DNA from: Hydractinia symbiolongicarpus
Taxonomy: Eukaryota > Cnidaria > Hydrozoa > Anthoathecata > Hydractiniidae
Length of the DNA stretch: 64,000 nt
Direction: 5' to 3'
Assembly: GCF_029227915.1 (NCBI RefSeq)
Contig: NC_079884.1
Span: 27,592,001 to 27,656,000, forward strand
The notes under the pieces: model-generated
Databases searched by the model: none
Told to the model about the DNA's origin: nothing
What the model saw: the letters and a program-made list of their open reading frames with translations, nothing else
Translations under genes and position numbers: made by a program
In this document: in pieces, positions 1 through 11,900 of the stretch
Numbering within the stretch: the stretch's first letter is position 1
Layout of the letters: each line of letters opens with the position of its first letter

Positions 1-320
1 TTATAAATTTGATAAATGAGCCAATTGGTCTCCAAGGAATAACATTCTTCTTAATTTGACATGATTGCTGGAATTCAGCGATTACATTAGGCTCTGTGGT
101 AGCGCTTTATTTAAAAGCTTAGATAAATAAGTCTTTTCTTACTGTGGGACCATTCCTGGCCGTTAGCACCCGCTGAATAAATGGGAACAGTATCAAAGAC
201 TATATTCCAATGAACTTTCTAGCGGTATAAATCCGTTTGAGTTACAACGGTTGCGTCACATATTCGTACAAACATGTACTTAGCGATAGTATTCGGATGT
301 TACTAGGTTGCATCGCTTTT

Positions 321-342
321 AACAGTGAAACGTTTGACTGTT
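321..342. repeat. 22-bp near-palindrome around AAACGTTT (shown in monomer 1)
   Basis: Arms AACAGT and ACTGTT flank the perfect core palindrome AAACGTTT, with a single G on each side that breaks the symmetry (one mismatched pair). The full form is common in the left 17 kb. Elsewhere two changes weaken it: AAACGATT in the core, and ACTGTG at the right arm. The last full copy I saw is at 40924-40945. It looks like a protein-binding dyad or cruciform-prone site; no binding protein can be named. Confidence 0.85.
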
Positions 343-480
343 GGACTTTATTAAACTGATTCTGGACTGTCACCTTATAAATGTGATAAATGAGCCAATT
401 GGTCTCCAAGGAATAACATTCTTCTTAATTTGACATGATTGCTGGAATTCAGAGATTACATTAGGCTCTGTGGTAGCCCT

Positions 481-508
481 TTATTTAAAAATTTAGATAA
501 ATAAGTCA
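481..508. repeat. Conserved AT-rich box (shown in monomer 2)
   Basis: The box runs from TTATTTAAAA through ATTTAGATAAATAAGTC, at about monomer positions 107-134. It is almost pure A/T and contains TTTAAA and a run of five A. It is present in all full monomers with few changes (AAGCTTAGAT in C, AAATTAAGACAAAT in E, ACTTAGATACATAGG in some D) and absent from the 231-bp form. Many exchanges between monomer types fall in it or beside it. Confidence 0.88.
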
Positions 509-537
509 CTTCTACTGGGGGACCAAACCTAGCCGTT

Positions 538-547
538 AGCGCGCGCT
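538..547. repeat. GC palindrome AGCGCGCGCT (shown in monomer 2)
   Basis: A perfect 10-bp palindrome with eight alternating purine-pyrimidine bases, at about monomer positions 164-173, in otherwise AT-rich DNA. It is kept in most A, B and D monomers. It is replaced by AGCACCCGCT or AGCACGCGCT in C, AGTTCGCGCT in E, ATCGCGCGCT in F and AGTGCGCGCT in G. The right half GCGCT is the more constant part. Function is unknown. Confidence 0.9.
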
Positions 548-592
548 GAAGAAATAGCAACAGTTTCAAAAACTACATTTCATTGACTTTCT

Positions 593-622
593 AACGGTGT
601 CAATCCGTTTGAGATACAACGG
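593..622. repeat. Cluster of AACGG/CCGTT pentamers (shown in monomer 2)
   Basis: AACGG at 593-597, CCGTT at 605-609 and AACGG at 618-622 alternate in orientation at 12- and 13-bp spacing. Another CCGTT lies at 533-537, before the GC palindrome. Neighbouring pairs form inverted repeats with 7- and 8-base gaps, so a transcript could fold into small alternative hairpins. The last one sits in CAACGGTTG, itself a 4+1+4 dyad. Conserved in most monomers; C monomers have AGCGG in the first. Confidence 0.85.
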
Positions 623-1862
623 TTGCGTCACATATTCGTACAAACATGTACTTAGCGATAGTATTCGGATGTTACTAGGTTGCATCGCTTTTAACAGTGA
701 AACGTTTGACGGTTGGACTTAATTAAAATGATTTCGGACTGTGACCTTATAAATGTTATAAGTGAGACAATTGGACTCCAAGAAATAACATTCTTCCTAA
801 TTTGACATGATTGTGGGAACTCAGCGATTACACTGGACCCTGTGGTAGTGATTCATTTAAAAATTTAGATAAATAAGTCATTTTTACTGTGGAACCAATC
901 CTAGCCGTTAGCGCGCGCTGAAGAAATAGAGACATTCTCAAAAACTGCATTTGATCGACTTTTTGGCGGTATCATTCTGTTTGAGTTACAACGGTTGCGT
1001 CACATATTCGTATCAACATTTATTTAGCGATATTTTTCCGATATTACTAGGTTGCATCGCTTTTAACAGTGAAACGTTTGACTGTTGGACTTAATTGAAC
1101 TGATTTTGGACTGTGACCTTATAAATGTGATAAATGAGCCAATTGGTCTCCAAGGAATAACATTCTTCTTAATTTGACATGATTGCTGGAATTCAGCGAT
1201 TACATTAGGCTCTGTGGTAGCGCTTTATTTAAAAATTTAGATAAATAAGTCACTTCTACTGGGGGACCAATCCTAGCCGTTAACGCGCGCTGAAGAAGTA
1301 GCGACAGTTTCAAAAACTACATTTCATTGACTTTCTAACGGTGTCAATCCGTTTGAGTTACAACGGTTGCGTCACATATTCGTACCAACATGTATTTAGC
1401 GATAGTATTCGGATGTTACTAGGTTGCATCGCTTTTAACAGTGAAACGTTTGACTGTTGGACCTAATTGAATTGATTTTGGACTGTGACCTTATAAATGT
1501 TATAAGTGAGACAATTGAACTCCAAGAAATAACAATCTTCCTAATTTGACATGTTTGTGGGAACTCAGCGATTACACTGGACCTTGTGGTAGCGATTCAT
1601 TTAAAAATTGAGATAAATAAGTCATTTTTACTGTGGAAACAATCCTAGCCGTTAGCGCGCGCTGAAGAAATAGAGACATTCTCAAAAACTGCATTTGATC
1701 GACTTTTTGGCGGTATCATTCTGTTTGAGTTACAACGGTTGCGTCACATATTCGTACAAACATGTACTTAGCGATAGTATTCGGATGTTACTAGGTTGCA
1801 TCGCTTTTAACAGTGAAACGTTTGACTGTTGGACTTAATTGAACTGATTCTGGACTGTCACC

Positions 1863-4842
1863 TTGTAAATGTGATAAATGAGCCAATAGGTCTCCAAGGA
1901 ATAACATTTTTCTTAATTTGACATGATTGCTGGAATTCAGCGATTACATTAGGCTCTGTGGTAGCGCTTTATTTAAAACCTTAGATAAATAAGTCTTTTC
2001 TTACAGTGGGACCATTCCTGGCCGTTAGCACCCGCTGAATAAATAGGAACAGTATCAAAGACTATATTCCAATGAAGTTTCTAGCGGTATAAATCCGTTT
2101 GAGTTACAACGGATGCGTCACATATTCGTACAAACATGTACTAAGCGATAGTATTCGGATGTTACTAGGTTGCATCGCTTTTAACAGTGAAACGTTTGAC
2201 TGTTGGACTTAATTGAACTGATTCTGGACTGTCACCTTATAAATGTGATAAATGAGCCAATTGGTCTCCAAGGAATAACATTCTCCTTAATTTGACATGA
2301 TTGCTGGAATTCAGCGATTACATTAGGCTCTGTGGTAGCCCTTTATTTAAAAATTTAGATAAATAAGTCACTTCTACTGGGGGACCAATCCTAGCCGTTA
2401 GTGCGCGCTGAAGAAATAGCGACAGTTTCAAAAACTCCATTTCATTGACTTTCTAACGGTGTCAATCCGTTTGAGTTACAACGGTTGCGTCACATATTCG
2501 TAAAAACATGTACTTAGCGATAGTATTCGGATGTTACTAGGTTGCATCGCTTTTAACAGTGAAACGTTTGACTGTTGGACTTAATTAAAATGATTTTGGA
2601 CTGTGACCTTATAAATGTTATAAGTGAGACAATTGGACTCCAAGAAATAACATTCTTCCTAGTTTGACATGATTGTGGGAACTCAGCGATTACACTGGAC
2701 CCTGTGGTAGTGGTTCATTTAAAAATTTAGATAAATAAGTTATTTTTACTGTAGAACCAATCCTAGCCGTTAGCGCGCGCTGAAGAAATAGAGACATTCT
2801 CAAAAACTGCATTTGATCGACTTTTTGGCGGTATCATTCTGTTTGAGTTACAACGGTTGCGTCACATATTCGTATCAACATGTATTTAGCGATATTTTTC
2901 TGATATTACTAGGTTGCATCGCTTTTAACAGTGAAACGTTTGACTGTTGGACTTAATTGAACTGATTTTGAAATGTGACCTTATAAATGTGATAAATGAG
3001 CCAATTGGTCTCCAAGGAATAACATTCTTCTTAATTTGACATGATTGCTGGAATTCAGCGATTACATTAGGCTCTGTGGTAGCCCTTTATTTAAAAATTT
3101 AGATAAATAAGTCACTTCTACTGGGGGACCAATCCTAGCCATTAGCGCGCGCTGAAGAAGTAGCGACAGTTTCAAAAACTACATTTCATTGACTTTCTAA
3201 CAGTGTCAATCCGTTTGAGTTACAACGGTTGCGTCACATGTTCGTACAAACATGTATTTAGCGATAGTATTCGGATGTTACTAGGTTGCATCGCTTTTAA
3301 CAGTGAAATGTTTGACTGTTGGACTTAATTAAAATGATTTTGGACTGTGACCTTATAAATGTTATAAGTGAGACAATTGGACTCCAAGAAATAACATTCT
3401 TCCTAATTTGACATGATTGTGGGAACTCAGCGATTACACTGGACCCTGTGGTAGTGATTCATTTAAAAATTTAGATAAATAAGTCATTTTTACTGTAGAA
3501 CCAATCCTAGCCGTTAGCGCGCGCTGAAGAAATAGAGACATTCTCAAAAATTGCATTTGATCGACTTTTTGGCGGTATCATTCTGTTTGAGTTACAACGG
3601 TTGCGTCACATATTCGTATCAACATATATTTAGCGATATTTTTCTGATATTACTAGGTTGCATCGCTTTTAACAGTGAAACGTTTGACTGTTGGACTTAA
3701 TTGAACTGATTTTGGACTGTGACCTTATAAATGTGATAAATGAGCCAATTGGTCTCCAAGGAATAACATTCTTCTTAATTTGACATGATTGCTGGAATTC
3801 AGCGATTACATTAGGCTCTGTGGTAGCCCTTTATTTAAAAATTTAGATAAATAAGTCACTTCTACTGGGGGACCAATCCTAGCCGTTAGCGCGCGCTGAA
3901 GAAGTAGCGACAGTTTCAAAAACTACATTTCATTGACTTTCTAACAGTGTCAATCCGTTTGAGTTACAACGGTTGCGTCACATGTTCGTACAAACATGTA
4001 TTTAGCGATAGTATTCGGATGTTACTAGGTTGCATCGCTTTTAACAGTGAAACGTTTGACTGTTGGACTTAATTAAAATGATTTTGGACTGTGACCTTAT
4101 AAATGTTATAAGTGAGAAAATTGGACTACAAGAAATAACATTCTTCTTAATTTGACATGATTGTGGGAACTCAGCGATTACACTGGACCCTGTGGTAGCG
4201 ATTCATTTAAAAATTTAGATAAATAAGTCATTCTTACTGTGGAACCAATCCTAGCCGTTAGCGCGCGTTGAAGAAATAGAGACATTCTCAAAAACTGCAT
4301 TTGATCGACTTTTTGGCGGTATCATTCTGTTTGAGTTACAACGGTTGCTTCACATATTCGTATCAACATGTATTTAGCGATATTTTTTTGATATTACTAC
4401 GTTGCATCGCTTTTAACAGTGAAACGTTTGACTGTTGGACTTAATTGAACTGATTTTGGACTGTGACCTTATAAATGTGATAAATGAGCCAATTGGTCTT
4501 CAAAGAATAACATTCTTCTTAATTTGACATGATTGCTGGAATTCAGCGATTACATCAGGCTCTGTGGTAGCGCTTTATTTAAAAGCTTAGATAAATAAGT
4601 CTTTTCTTACTGTGGGACCAATCCTGGCCGTTAGCACCCGCTGAATAAATAGGAACGGTATCAAAGACTATATTCCAATGAACTTTCTAGCGGTATAAAT
4701 CCGTTTGAGTTACAACGGTTGCGTCACATATTCGTACAAACATGTACTTAGCGATAGTATTCGGATGTTACTAGGTTGCATCGCTTTTAACAGTGAAACG
4801 TTTGACTGTTGGACTTAATTGAACTGATTCTGGATTGTCACC
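1863..4842 (+). repeat. HOR block C-A-B-A-B-A-B-C (monomers 6-13)
   Basis: Starts: 1863, 2237, 2609, 2981, 3353, 3725, 4097, 4469. The first five repeat the C-A-B-A-B order of 1-1862, with an added A-B pair before the next C monomer. Monomer 12 (4097) is partly D-like at its left end (GAGAAAATTGGACTACAAG) and B-like further on, so it is a mosaic. Matching monomers 6-10 line up with 14-18 at a constant offset of 2980 bp. Confidence 0.83.
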
Positions 4843-7800
4843 TTATAAATGTGATAAATGAGCCAATTGGTCTCCAAGGAATAACATTCTTCTTAATTTG
4901 ACATGATTGCTGGAATTCAGCGATTACATTAGGCTCTGTGGTAGCGCTTTATTTAAAAGCTTAGATAAATAAGTCTTTTCTTACTGTGGGACCATTCCTG
5001 GCCGTTAGCACCCGCTGAATAAATAGGAACAGTATCAAAGACTATATTCCAATGAACTTTCTAGCGGTATAAATCCGTTTGAGTTACAACGGTTGCGTCA
5101 CATATTCGTACAAACATGTACTTAGCGATAGTATTCGGATGTTACTAGGTTGCATCGCTTTTAACAGTGAAACGTTTGACTGTTGGACTTAATTGAGCTG
5201 ATTCTGGACTGTCACCTTATAAATGTGATAAATGATCCAATTGGTCTCCAAGGAATAACATTCTTCTTAATTTGACATGATTGCTGGAATTCAGCGATTA
5301 CATTAGGCTCTGTGGTAGCCCTTTATTTAAAAATTTAGATAAATAAGTCACTTCTACTGGGGGACCAATCCTAGCCGTTAGCGCGCGCTGAAGAAATAGC
5401 GACAGTTTCAAAAACTACATTTCATTGACTTTCTAACGGTGTCAATCCGTTTGAGTTACAACGGTTGCGTCACATATTCGTAAAAACATGTACTTAGCGA
5501 TAGTATTCGGATGTTACTAGGTTGCATCGCTTTTAACAGTGAAACGTTTGACTGTTGGACTTAATTAAAATGATTTTGGACTGTGACCTTATAAATGTTA
5601 TAAGTGAGACAATTGGACTCCAAGAAATAACATTCTTTCTAATTTGACATGATTGTGGGAACTCAGCGATTACACTGGACCCTGTGGTAGTGATTCATTT
5701 AAAAATTTAGATAAATAAGTCATTTTTACTGTAGAACCAATCCTAGCCGTTAGCGCGCGCTGAAGAAATAGAGACATTCTCAAAAACTGCATTTGATCGA
5801 CTTTTTGGCGGTATCATTCTGTTTGAGTTACAACGGTTGCGTCAAATATTCGTATCAACATGTATTTAGCGATATTTTTCTGATATTACTAGGTTGCATC
5901 GCTTTTAACAGTGAAACGTTTGACTGTTGGACTTAATTGAACTGATTTTGGACTGTGACCTTATAAATGTGATAAATGAGCCAATTGGTCTCCAAGGAAT
6001 AACATTCTTCTTAATTTGACATGATTGCTGGAATTCAGCGATTACATTAGGCTCAGTGGTAGCCCTTTATTTAAAAATTTAGATAAATAAGTCACTTCTA
6101 CTGGGGGACCGATCCTAGCCGTTAGCGCGCGCTGAAGAAGTAGCGACAGTTTCAAAAACTACATTTCATTGACTTTCTAACAGTGGCAATCCGTTTGTGT
6201 TACAACGGTTGCGTCACATGTTCGTACAAACATGTATTTAGCGATAGTATTCGGATGTTACTAGGTTGCATCGCTTTTAACAGTGAAACGTTTGACTGTT
6301 GGACTTAATTAAAATGATTTTGGACTGTGACCTTATAAATGTTATAAGTGAGACAATTGGACTCCAAGAAATAACATTCTTCCTAATTTGACATGATTGT
6401 GGGAACTCAGCGATTACACTGGACCCTGTGGTAGTGATTCATTTAAAAATTTAGATAAATAAGTCATTTTTACTGTAGAACCAATCCTAGCCGTTAGCGC
6501 GCGCTGAAGAAATAGAGACATTCTCAAAAACTGCATTTGATCGACTTTTTGGCGGTATCATTCTGTTTGAGTTACAACGGTTGCGTCACATATTCGTATC
6601 AACATGTATTTAGCGATATTTTTCTGATATTACTAGGTTGCATCGCTTTTAACAGTGAAACGTTTGACTGTTGGACTTTATTAAAATGATTTTGGACTGT
6701 GACCTTATAAATGTTATAAGTGAGACAATTGGACTCCAAGAAATAACATTCTTTCTAATTTGACATGATTGTGGGAACTCAGCGATTACACTGGACCCTG
6801 TGGTAGTGATTCATTTAAAAATTTAGATAAATAAGTCATTTTTACTGTAGAACCAATCCTAGCCGTTAGCGCGCGCTGAAGAAATAGAGACATTCTCAAA
6901 AACTGCATTTGATCGACTTTTTGGCGGTATCATTCTGTTTGAGTTACAACGGTTGCGTCACATATTCGTATCAACATGTACTTAGCGATATTTTTCTGAT
7001 ATTACTAGGTTGCATCGCTTTTAACAGTGAAACGTTTGACTGTTGGACTTAATTGAACTGATTTTGGACTGTGACCTTATAAATGTGATAAATGAGCCAA
7101 TTGGTCTCCAAGGAATAACATTCTTTTTAATTTGACATGATTGCTGGAATTCAGCGATTACATTAGGCTCTGTGGTAGCCCTTTATTTAAAAATTTAGAT
7201 AAATAAGTCACTTCTACTGGGGGACCAATCCTAGCCGTTAGCGCGTGCTGAAGAAGTAGCGACAGTTTCAAAAACTACATTTCATTGACTTTCTAACAGT
7301 GTCAATCCGTTTGTGTTACAACGGTTGCGTCACATGTTCGTACAAACATGTATTTAGCGATAGTATTCGGATGTTACTAGGTTGCATCGCTTTTAACAGT
7401 GAAACGTTTGACTGTTGGACTTAATTAAAATGATTTTGGACTGTGACCTTATAAATGTTATAAGTGAGACAATTGGACTCCAAGAAATAACATTCTTCCT
7501 AATTTGACATGATTGTGGGAACTCAGCGATTACACTGGACCCTGTGGTAGTGATTCATTTAAAAATTTAGATAAATAAGTCATTTTTACTGTAGAACCAA
7601 TCCTAGCCGTTAGCGCGCGCTGAAGAAATAGAGACATTCTCAAAAACTGCATTTGATCCACTTTTTGGCGGTATCATTCTGTTTGAGTTACAACGGTTGC
7701 GTCACATATTCGTATCAACATGTATTTAGCGATATTTTTCTGATATTACTAGGTTGCATCGCTTTTAACAGTGAAACGTTTGACTGTTGGACTTAATTGA

Positions 7801-8936
7801 ACTGATTTTGGACTGTGACCTTATAAATGTTATAAGTGAGACAATTGGACTCCAAGAAATAACATTCTTCCTAATTTGACATGATTGTGGGAACTCAGCG
7901 ATTACACTGGACCCTGTGGTAGTGATTCATTTAAAAATTTAGATAAATAAGTCATTTTTACTGTAGAACCAATCCTAGCCTTTAGCGCGCGCTGAAGAAA
8001 TAGAGACATTCTCAAAAATTGCATTTGATCGACTTTTTGGCGGTATCATTTTGTTTGAGTTACAACGGTTGCGTCACATATTCGTATCAACATGTATTTA
8101 GCGATATTTTTCTGATATTACTAGGTTGCATCGCTTTTAACAGTGAAACGTTTGACTGTTGGACTTAATTGAACTGATTTTGGACTGTGACCTTATAAAT
8201 GTGATAAATGAGCCAATTGGTCTCCAAGGAATAACATTCTTCTTAAATTGACATGATTGCTGGAATTCAGCGATTACATTAGGCTCTGTGGTAGCCCTTT
8301 ATTTAAAAATTTAGATAAATAAGTCATTTTTACTGTAGAACCAATCCTAGCAGTTAGCGCGCGCTGAAGAAATAGAGACATTCTCAAAAACTGCATTTGA
8401 TCGACTTTTTGGCGGTATCATTCTGTTTGAGTTACAACGGTTGCGTCACATATTCGTATCAACATGTATTTAGCGATATTTTTCTGATATTACTAGGTTG
8501 CATCGCTTTTAACAGTGAAACGTTTGACTGTTGGACTTAATTGAACTGATTTTTGACTGTGACCTTATAAATGTTATAAGTGAGACAATTGGACTCCAAG
8601 AAATAACATTCTTCCTAATTTGACATGATTGTGGGAACTCAGCGATTACACTGGACCCTGTGGTAGTGATTCATTTAAAAATTTAGATAAATAAGTCATT
8701 TTTACTGTAGAACCAATCCTAGCCTTTAGCGCGCGCTGAAGAAATAGAGACATTCTCAAAAATTGCATTTGATCGACTTTTTGGCGGTATCATTCTGTTT
8801 GAGTTACAACGGTTGCGTCACATATTCGTATCAACATGTATTTAGCGATATTTTTCTGATATTACTAGGTTGCATCGCTTTTAACAGTGAAACGTTTGAC
8901 TGTTGGACTTAATTGAACTGATTTTGGACTGTGACC
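4843..8936 (+). repeat. HOR block C-A-B-A-B with extra B monomers (monomers 14-24)
   Basis: Starts: 4843, 5217, 5589, 5961, 6333, 6705, 7077, 7449, 7821, 8193, 8565. Types in order are C, A, B, A, B, B, A, B, B, an A/B mosaic, B. The neighbouring B-B pairs (6333/6705 and 7449/7821) break the dimer rhythm, as expected from unequal exchange that shifted register by one monomer. B monomers here are very similar to each other, which points to recent homogenisation. All units except the first (374 bp) are 372 bp. Confidence 0.83.
8193..8564 (+). repeat. Chimeric monomer 23: type A left part, type B right part
   Basis: The left part reads like type A (CCAATTGGTCTCC, GCTGGAATTCAG, GGTAGCCCTTTATTT). 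After the shared box TTTAGATAAATAAGTCA, at about 8325, it reads like type B (ACTGTAGAACC, GACATTCTC, TTTTTGGCGG). The exchange point lies in sequence common to both types and cannot be set more finely. Length stays at 372 bp, so the exchange was in register. Confidence 0.85.
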
Positions 8937-11900
8937 TTATAAATGTGATAAATGAGCCAATTGGTCTCCAAGGAATAACATTCTTCTTAATTTGACATGA
9001 TTGCTGGAATTCAGCGATTACATTAGGCTCTGTGGTAGCCCTTTATTTAAAAATTTAGATAAATAAGTCACTTCTACTGGGGGACCAATCCTAGCCGTTA
9101 GCGCGCGCTGAAGAAGTAGCGACAGTTTCAAAAACTACATTTCATTGACTTTCTAACAGTGTCAATCCGTTTGAGTTACAACGGTTGCGTCACATGTTCG
9201 TACAAACATGTATTTAGCGATAGTATTCGGATGTTACTAGGTTGCATCGCTTTTAACAGTGAAACGTTTGACTGTTGGACTTAATTAAAATGATTTTGGA
9301 CTGTGACCTTATAAATGTTATAAGTGAGAAAATTGGACTACAAGAAATAACATTCTTCTTAATTTGACATGATTGTGGGAACTCAGCGATTACACTGGAC
9401 CCTGTGGTAGCGATTCATTTAAAAATTTAGATAAATAAGTCATTTTTACTGTGGGACCAATTCTACCCGTTAGCGCGCGCTGAAAATATAGAGACAGTTT
9501 CAAAAGCTCCATTTCATTGACTTTCTAACGGTGTCAATCCGTTTGAGTTACAACGGTTGCGTCACACATTCGTACCAACATGTATTTAGTGATTTTTGTC
9601 CAATATTACTAAGTTGTATCGCTTTCAACAGTGAAACGATTGACTGTGGGACTTAATTGAACTGATTCTGGACTCTCACCTTATAAATGTGATAAATGAG
9701 CCAAATGGTCTCCAAGGAATAACATTCTTCTTAATTTGACATGATTGCTGGAATTCAGCGATTATATTAGGCTCTGTGGTAGCGCTTTATTTAAAAATTT
9801 AGATAAGTAAGTCACTTCTACTGGGGGACCAATCCTAGCCGTTAGCGCGCGCTGAAGAAATAGCGACAGTTTCAAAAACTACATTTCATTGACTTTCTAA
9901 CGGTGTCAATCCGGTTGAGTTACAACGGTTGCGTCACATATTCGTACCAACATGTATTTAGCGATAGTATTCGGATGTTACTAGGTTGCATCGCTTTTAA
10001 CAGTGAAACGTTTGACTGTGGGAACTAATTGAATTGATTTTGGACTGTGACCTTATAAATGTTATAAGTGAGACAATTGAACTCCAAGAAATAACAATCT
10101 TCCTAATTTGACATGTTTGTGGGAACTCAGCGATTACACTGGACCCTGTGGTAGCGATTCATTTAAAAATTTAGATAAATAAGTCATTTTTACTGTGGAA
10201 CCAATCCTAGCCGTTAGCGCGCGCTGAAGAAATAGAGACATTCTCAAAAACTGCATTTGATCGACTTTTTGGCGGTATCATTCTGTTTGAGTTACAACGG
10301 TTGCTTCACATATTCGTATCAACATGTATTTAGCGATATTTTTTTGATATTACTAGGTTGCATCGCTTTTAACAGTGAAACGTTTGACTGTTGGACTAAA
10401 TTGAACTGATTTTGGACTGTCACCTTATAAATGTGATAAATGAGCCAATTGGTCTCCAAGGAATAACATTCTTCTTAATTTGACATGATTGCTGGAATTC
10501 AGCGATTACATTAGGCTCTGTGGTAGCGCTTTATTTAAAAATTTAGATAAATAAGTCACTTCTACTGGGGAACCAATCCTAGCCGTTAGCGCGCGCTGAA
10601 GAAATAGCGACAGTTTCAAAAACTACATTTCATTGACTTTCTAACAGTGTCAATCCGTTTGAGTTACAACGGTTGCGTCACATGTTCGTACAAACATGTA
10701 TTTAGCGATAGTATTCGGATGTTACTAGGTTGCATCGCTTTTAACAGTGAAACGTTTGACTGTTGGACTTAATTAAAATGATTTTGGACTGTGACCTTAT
10801 AAATGTTATAAGTGAGAAAATTGGACTACAAGAAATAACATTCTTCTTAATTTGACATGATTGTGGGAACTCAGCGATTACACTGGACCCTGTGGTAGCG
10901 ATTCATTTAAAAATTTAGATAAATAAGTCATTTTTACTGTGGGACCAATTCTACCCGTTAGCGCGCGCTGAAAATATAAAAACAGTTTCAAAAGCTCCAT
11001 TTCATTGACTTTCTAACAGTGTCAATCCGTTTGAGTTACAACGGTTGCGTCACACATTCATACCAACATGTATTTAGTGATTTTTGTCCAATATTACTAA
11101 GTTGTATCGCTTTCAACAGTGAAACGATTGACTGTGGGACTTAATTGAACTGATTCTGGACTGTCACCTTATAAATGTGATAAATGAGCCAATTGGTCTC
11201 CAAGGAATAACATTCTTCTTAATTTGACATGATTGCTGGAATTCAGCGATTACATTAGGCTCTGTGGTAACGCTTTATTTAAAAATTTAGATAAATAAGT
11301 CACTTCTACTAGGGGACCAATCCTAGCCGTTAGCGCGTTCTGAAGAAATAGCGACAGTTTCAAAAACTACATTTCATTGACTTTTTAACGGTGTCAATCC
11401 GGTTGAGTTACAACGGTTGCGTCACATATTCGTACAAACATGTATTTAGCGATAGTATTCGGATGTTACTAGGTTGCATCGCTTTTAACAGTGAAACGTT
11501 TGACTGTTGGACTTAATTAAAATGATTTTGGACTGTGACCTTATAAATGTTATAAGTGAGACAATTGGACTCCAAGAAATAACATTCTTCCTAATTTGAC
11601 ATGATTGTGGAACTCAGCGATTACACTGGACCCTGTGGTAGTGATTCATTTAAAAATTTAGATAAATAAGTCATTTTTACTGTAGAACCAATCCTAGCCG
11701 TTAGCGCGCGGTGAAGAAATAGAGACATTCTCAAAAACTACAATTGATCGACATTTTGGCGGTATCATTCTGTTTGAGTTACAACGGTTGCGTCACATAT
11801 TCGTATCGACATGTATTTAGCGTTATTTTTCTGATATTACTAGGTTGCATCGCTTTTAACAGTGAAACGTTTGACTGTTGGACTTAATTGAACTGATTTT

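Larger units (their letters stand above)
375..746 (+). repeat. Representative full monomer (monomer 2, type A, 372 bp)
   Basis: I use this unit to describe the internal layout. Offsets are from its first base: 1-20 TTATAAATG start; about 40-55 AATAACATTC; about 70-90 GCTGGAATTCAG with an EcoRI site; 107-134 AT-rich box; 164-173 GC palindrome; 219-248 three AACGG/CCGTT pentamers; 270-275 ACATGT; 319-340 near-palindrome around AAACGTTT; 345-372 TTAATT to GACC. I counted 140 G or C in 372 bases (38%) and 14 CpG. Strand is arbitrary. Other monomers differ mainly at about 20-35, 75-105 and 130-230, while 1-20, 107-130 and 235-345 are the most constant parts. Confidence 0.93.
1..1862 (+). repeat. 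HOR unit C-A-B-A-B, copy 1 (monomers 1-5)
   Basis: Monomers start at 1, 375, 747, 1119 and 1491. Monomer 1 is type C (HindIII site AAGCTT, CTGGCCGTTAGCACCC, 374 bp); the next four alternate A and B (372 bp each). A monomers carry CCAATTGGTCTCC and GAATTC; B monomers carry TTATAAGTGAGACAATTGGACTCC and GGGAACTCAG, so EcoRI sites recur every two monomers where A and B alternate. The same C-A-B-A-B order recurs at 1863 and 4843. Confidence 0.85.

Noticed and set aside
261-280. CENP-B box candidate in ATTCGTACCAACATG
   Set aside because: The left half TTCG and the following A fit the core NTTCGNNNNANNCGGGN, but the required CGGG is ATGT here. Half a box is not support.
533-622. Telomeric or rDNA-related repeat because of TTAG and CCGTTAG words
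   Set aside because: No run of TTAGGG, TTAGG or similar units exists, and no rRNA sequence is present.
375-746. The 372-bp monomer as a dimer of two ~186-bp halves
   Set aside because: I compared the halves: only short words such as ACTGTGGGAC (about 199 bp apart) and ACAGT are shared, with no consistent offset. A self dot plot at low stringency would be needed to revive this.
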